Notes under the pieces: model-generated
Told to the model about the DNA's origin: nothing
Database searches by the model: none
The model's input: the letters and a program-made list of their open reading frames with translations, nothing else
Part shown: one piece after another, positions 62,486 to 64,000 of the stretch
Numbering within the stretch: position 1 is the first letter of the stretch
Layout: every line of letters starts with the position of its first letter
Assembly: GCF_018780075.1 (NCBI RefSeq)
Contig: NZ_JADMKB010000101.1
Location: 60,816-124,815 of the forward strand
Reading direction: 5' to 3'
Length of the DNA stretch: 64,000 nt
Source of the DNA: Hydrogenophaga sp.
Lineage (GTDB): Bacteria; Pseudomonadota; Gammaproteobacteria; Burkholderiales; Burkholderiaceae_C
Translations under genes and position numbers: made by a program

Positions 62486-63347
62486 ACCTGCGGTGCGCCT
62501 TTGCGGCGATCCGTCGATCAAGCTGCGCGCTGGCGCATATACCGCGACCGTGGTCCTGGCGGCCGGTGGGCGAATCGCAAACCTGGATTGGAGCCAGGCG
62601 GGCGCTCGCCACCCCTTGCTCCTTGCATGGGACGGGTCGTCGTTCGACGAACATGACTGGCCCAAGGCCGGCGCTTTTCCGATGCTGCCCTTTGCGAACC
62701 GTCTGCCACCAGGCGGCTTCGACTGGCGGGGACAACCTGTGCGCCCGCAACCCGGCCCGAACGGATTTGCCCTCCACGGCATCGCGCACCGCAAGCCGTG
62801 GCGTGTGCGTGAAGCGACGGACCAGCGTGCGCATCTGGAGCTCGTGCACGTTCGTGGGGACGTTGGCTGGCCTTGGAGCTGGAGCGCGCGGCAGGACGTG
62901 CAGCTCGAGGCCGACGGTCTGCGCGTGCGGCTCACCGTCCGCAACGATGACGTCAAACCGATGCCGGTCTGCCTGGGCTGGTACCCCTACCATCCGGCGC
63001 CCACTGAAATCACCCCCGACGACCTGCGCTTCACCGCCCTCGCGCGCCGCGAACTGGATGAGCATGGCGGCGACGACGGGCGGGACCGCGCACAGGGTTT
63101 CGGGATGCGGCGCGGCGAGACGGCCGCTTTCCGGGGATGGGACGGAACGGCCCGGCTGCAGGTAGCGGGCGGCGGCGCAATCGACGTGACGACACAAGGA
63201 ACGTGCGGCCTCGTGCTCCACCGACCGTCGTCAGGCGATTACCTGTGCATCGAGCCGGTGACCGCGCTGCCAGGCCATCTGGGCCGGGAGTCCGGGACCG
63301 ACGCCACCAGCGTCCTGCTGCCAGGCGAGGAGCGCACGCTGTCCTGA
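62469..63347 (+). CDS. aldose 1-epimerase family protein
   Basis: 292 residues from GTG 62469, overlapping the Bug frame by 17 bases. GalM-like beta-sandwich: PMLPFANRLPPGGFDWRG, the conserved His in NGFALHGIAHRKPW and in LGWYPYHPAP, and the catalytic Glu in YLCIEPVTALPGH. It interconverts sugar anomers in the cytoplasm; the sugar is unknown. The Bug gene and this one probably came together from a sugar or sugar-acid catabolic locus. Confidence 0.85.
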   Translation: MPASTEPAVRLCGDPSIKLRAGAYTATVVLAAGGRIANLDWSQAGARHPLLLAWDGSSFDEHDWPKAGAFPMLPFANRLPPGGFDWRGQPVRPQPGPNGFALHGIAHRKPWRVREATDQRAHLELVHVRGDVGWPWSWSARQDVQLEADGLRVRLTVRNDDVKPMPVCLGWYPYHPAPTEITPDDLRFTALARRELDEHGGDDGRDRAQGFGMRRGETAAFRGWDGTARLQVAGGGAIDVTTQGTCGLVLHRPSSGDYLCIEPVTALPGHLGRESGTDATSVLLPGEERTLS

Positions 63348-63530
63348 TCGTGCTCTTACCAGACGGTTTGAGCAAAATGACCATCGCATGCCGGTCAACG
63401 GCGCCGCTTGTTACCTCGACCGAAAGCGGCAGCAGGTCAGGTTCTTTTGCGTACCGTTCGCACACCGGTGACTGATCCGCGTGGCAGGCATGGGAGACGC
63501 TGGTTTTTTTCAGCGGTTGATGGAACAGCG
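63348..63530. other. intergenic region, lower GC, no gene recognised
   Basis: 183 bases with visibly lower GC than the flanks. A 27-codon frame from 63389 (MPVNGAACYLDRKRQQ) has no ribosome site or known relatives I can name. T-run at about 63507 may be part of a terminator, but no matching stem is clear. Confidence 0.5.
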
Positions 63531-64000
63531 CTAATCCAGCGTCTGCCGGTAGCGCTTGAGCGCCACCACCCCGGCCACCGCCAGGAACAGCAGCATGGGC
63601 CAGAGATCGACCCAGAGCTGGGGCGCGTAGCTGCCCTTCAACATGATGCCGCGCACGATGCGCAGAAAGTGCGTCAGCGGCAGGCCCTCGCCCAGCCACT
63701 GCGCCCAGACCGGCATGCCGCGAAACGGGAACATGAAGCCCGAGAGCAGCATCGAGGGCAGGAAGAAAAAGAAGGTCATCTGCATCGCCTGCAGCTGGTT
63801 GCGCGCGATGGTGGAAAAGGTGAAGCCCACCGCCAGATTCGCCACCATGAAGACGCCGATCATGGCCATCAGCAACGCGAAGCTGCCCACCATCGGCACC
63901 TCGAACAGCAGCCAGGCCGCGCCCAGGATCACGCACAGCTGCACATAGCCGATCACCACGTAGGGCAGGATCTTGCCCACCATCACCTCCAGCGGCCGCA
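63531..64000 (-). CDS. ABC-2 type transporter permease, 5' end cut by window edge
   Basis: The C-terminal 156 or so residues of an ABC-2 (YhhJ/YbhR-like) permease, still open at the right edge. Helices include PYVVIGYVQLCVILGAAWLL, FALLMAMIGVFMVANLAVGF and LLSGFMFPFRGMPVWAQWLG; TFSTIARNQLQAMQMTFFFF and the last FLAVAGVVALKRYRQTLD are characteristic. Inner-membrane part of a multidrug or lipid/polymer exporter. Its ATPase and membrane-fusion partner would lie to the right. Confidence 0.88.
   Translation of the reverse strand, partial: RPLEVMVGKILPYVVIGYVQLCVILGAAWLLFEVPMVGSFALLMAMIGVFMVANLAVGFTFSTIARNQLQAMQMTFFFFLPSMLLSGFMFPFRGMPVWAQWLGEGLPLTHFLRIVRGIMLKGSYAPQLWVDLWPMLLFLAVAGVVALKRYRQTLD

Overview
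The window looks like a chromosome segment of a high-GC betaproteobacterium, most likely a member of the Comamonadaceae (Hydrogenophaga/Acidovorax type). This is an inference from the overall GC, almost exclusive use of G/C in third codon positions, an Omp32-like porin, a Bug-type solute-binding protein and several copies of a GC-rich intergenic repeat. No rRNA is present to confirm it.

Region 1 (1-15.6 kb) is general housekeeping. It holds a 3'-truncated periplasmic glycerophosphodiester phosphodiesterase, an M14-type zinc hydrolase with an alpha/beta hydrolase, a 98-residue protein behind a four-repeat Pho-box-like promoter, a phytase-like secreted protein, a porin, uvrD, guaC, a second alpha/beta hydrolase divergent from a GntR regulator with a perfect operator palindrome, a beta-hydroxyacid dehydrogenase, a motAB-like pair and tRNA-Ala(CGC).

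Region 2 (15.7-47.8 kb) is the core of the window: an approximately 32-kb locus for catabolism of choline and glycine betaine. On the minus strand, choX-betB-betA oxidise choline to glycine betaine. Next comes glyA-sdaA-soxB-soxD-soxA-soxG-folB-purU, which turns sarcosine plus tetrahydrofolate into glycine, serine, pyruvate and formate. On the plus strand lie a dipeptidase-like gene, phosphorylcholine phosphatase (pchP), a betaine-binding protein, a V4R-domain protein, dgcA-dgcB-etfA-etfB (dimethylglycine demethylation), gbcA-gbcB (glycine betaine demethylation), an ABC ATPase-permease core, a GbdR-type AraC regulator and a glutathione-independent formaldehyde dehydrogenase. Together they would take phosphorylcholine or choline to pyruvate, with formaldehyde and formate handled on the way. 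Two minus-strand units (choX-betBA and glyA-sox) carry a near-identical 35-bp upstream box, a candidate site for the GbdR-type regulator. pchP looks inserted: it is followed by a diverged copy of the last 19 codons of the dipeptidase gene and has visibly lower GC than its neighbours.

Region 3 (47.8-64 kb) is again mixed: a MarR regulator divergent from a siderophore-interacting reductase, an MCE/MlaE lipid-transport pair without its ATPase, an acyl-CoA synthetase with a well-supported TTG start, a CYTH-CHAD protein, queG head-to-head with tsaE, amiC, a lipoprotein, a DedA protein, mutL, a Bug-type binding protein missing its signal peptide, an aldose 1-epimerase and an ABC-2 permease cut by the right edge.

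Across the window a dispersed GC-rich repeat occurs six times. Five copies start immediately after a stop codon (betA, sdaA, soxB, dgcA and the MCE gene), always in the same orientation relative to that gene. I found no CRISPR array, prophage or insertion sequence, and no clearly new multi-gene system. The most unusual signals are the stop-anchored repeats, the shared catabolic operator, the pchP insertion scar and the non-canonical dipeptidase.
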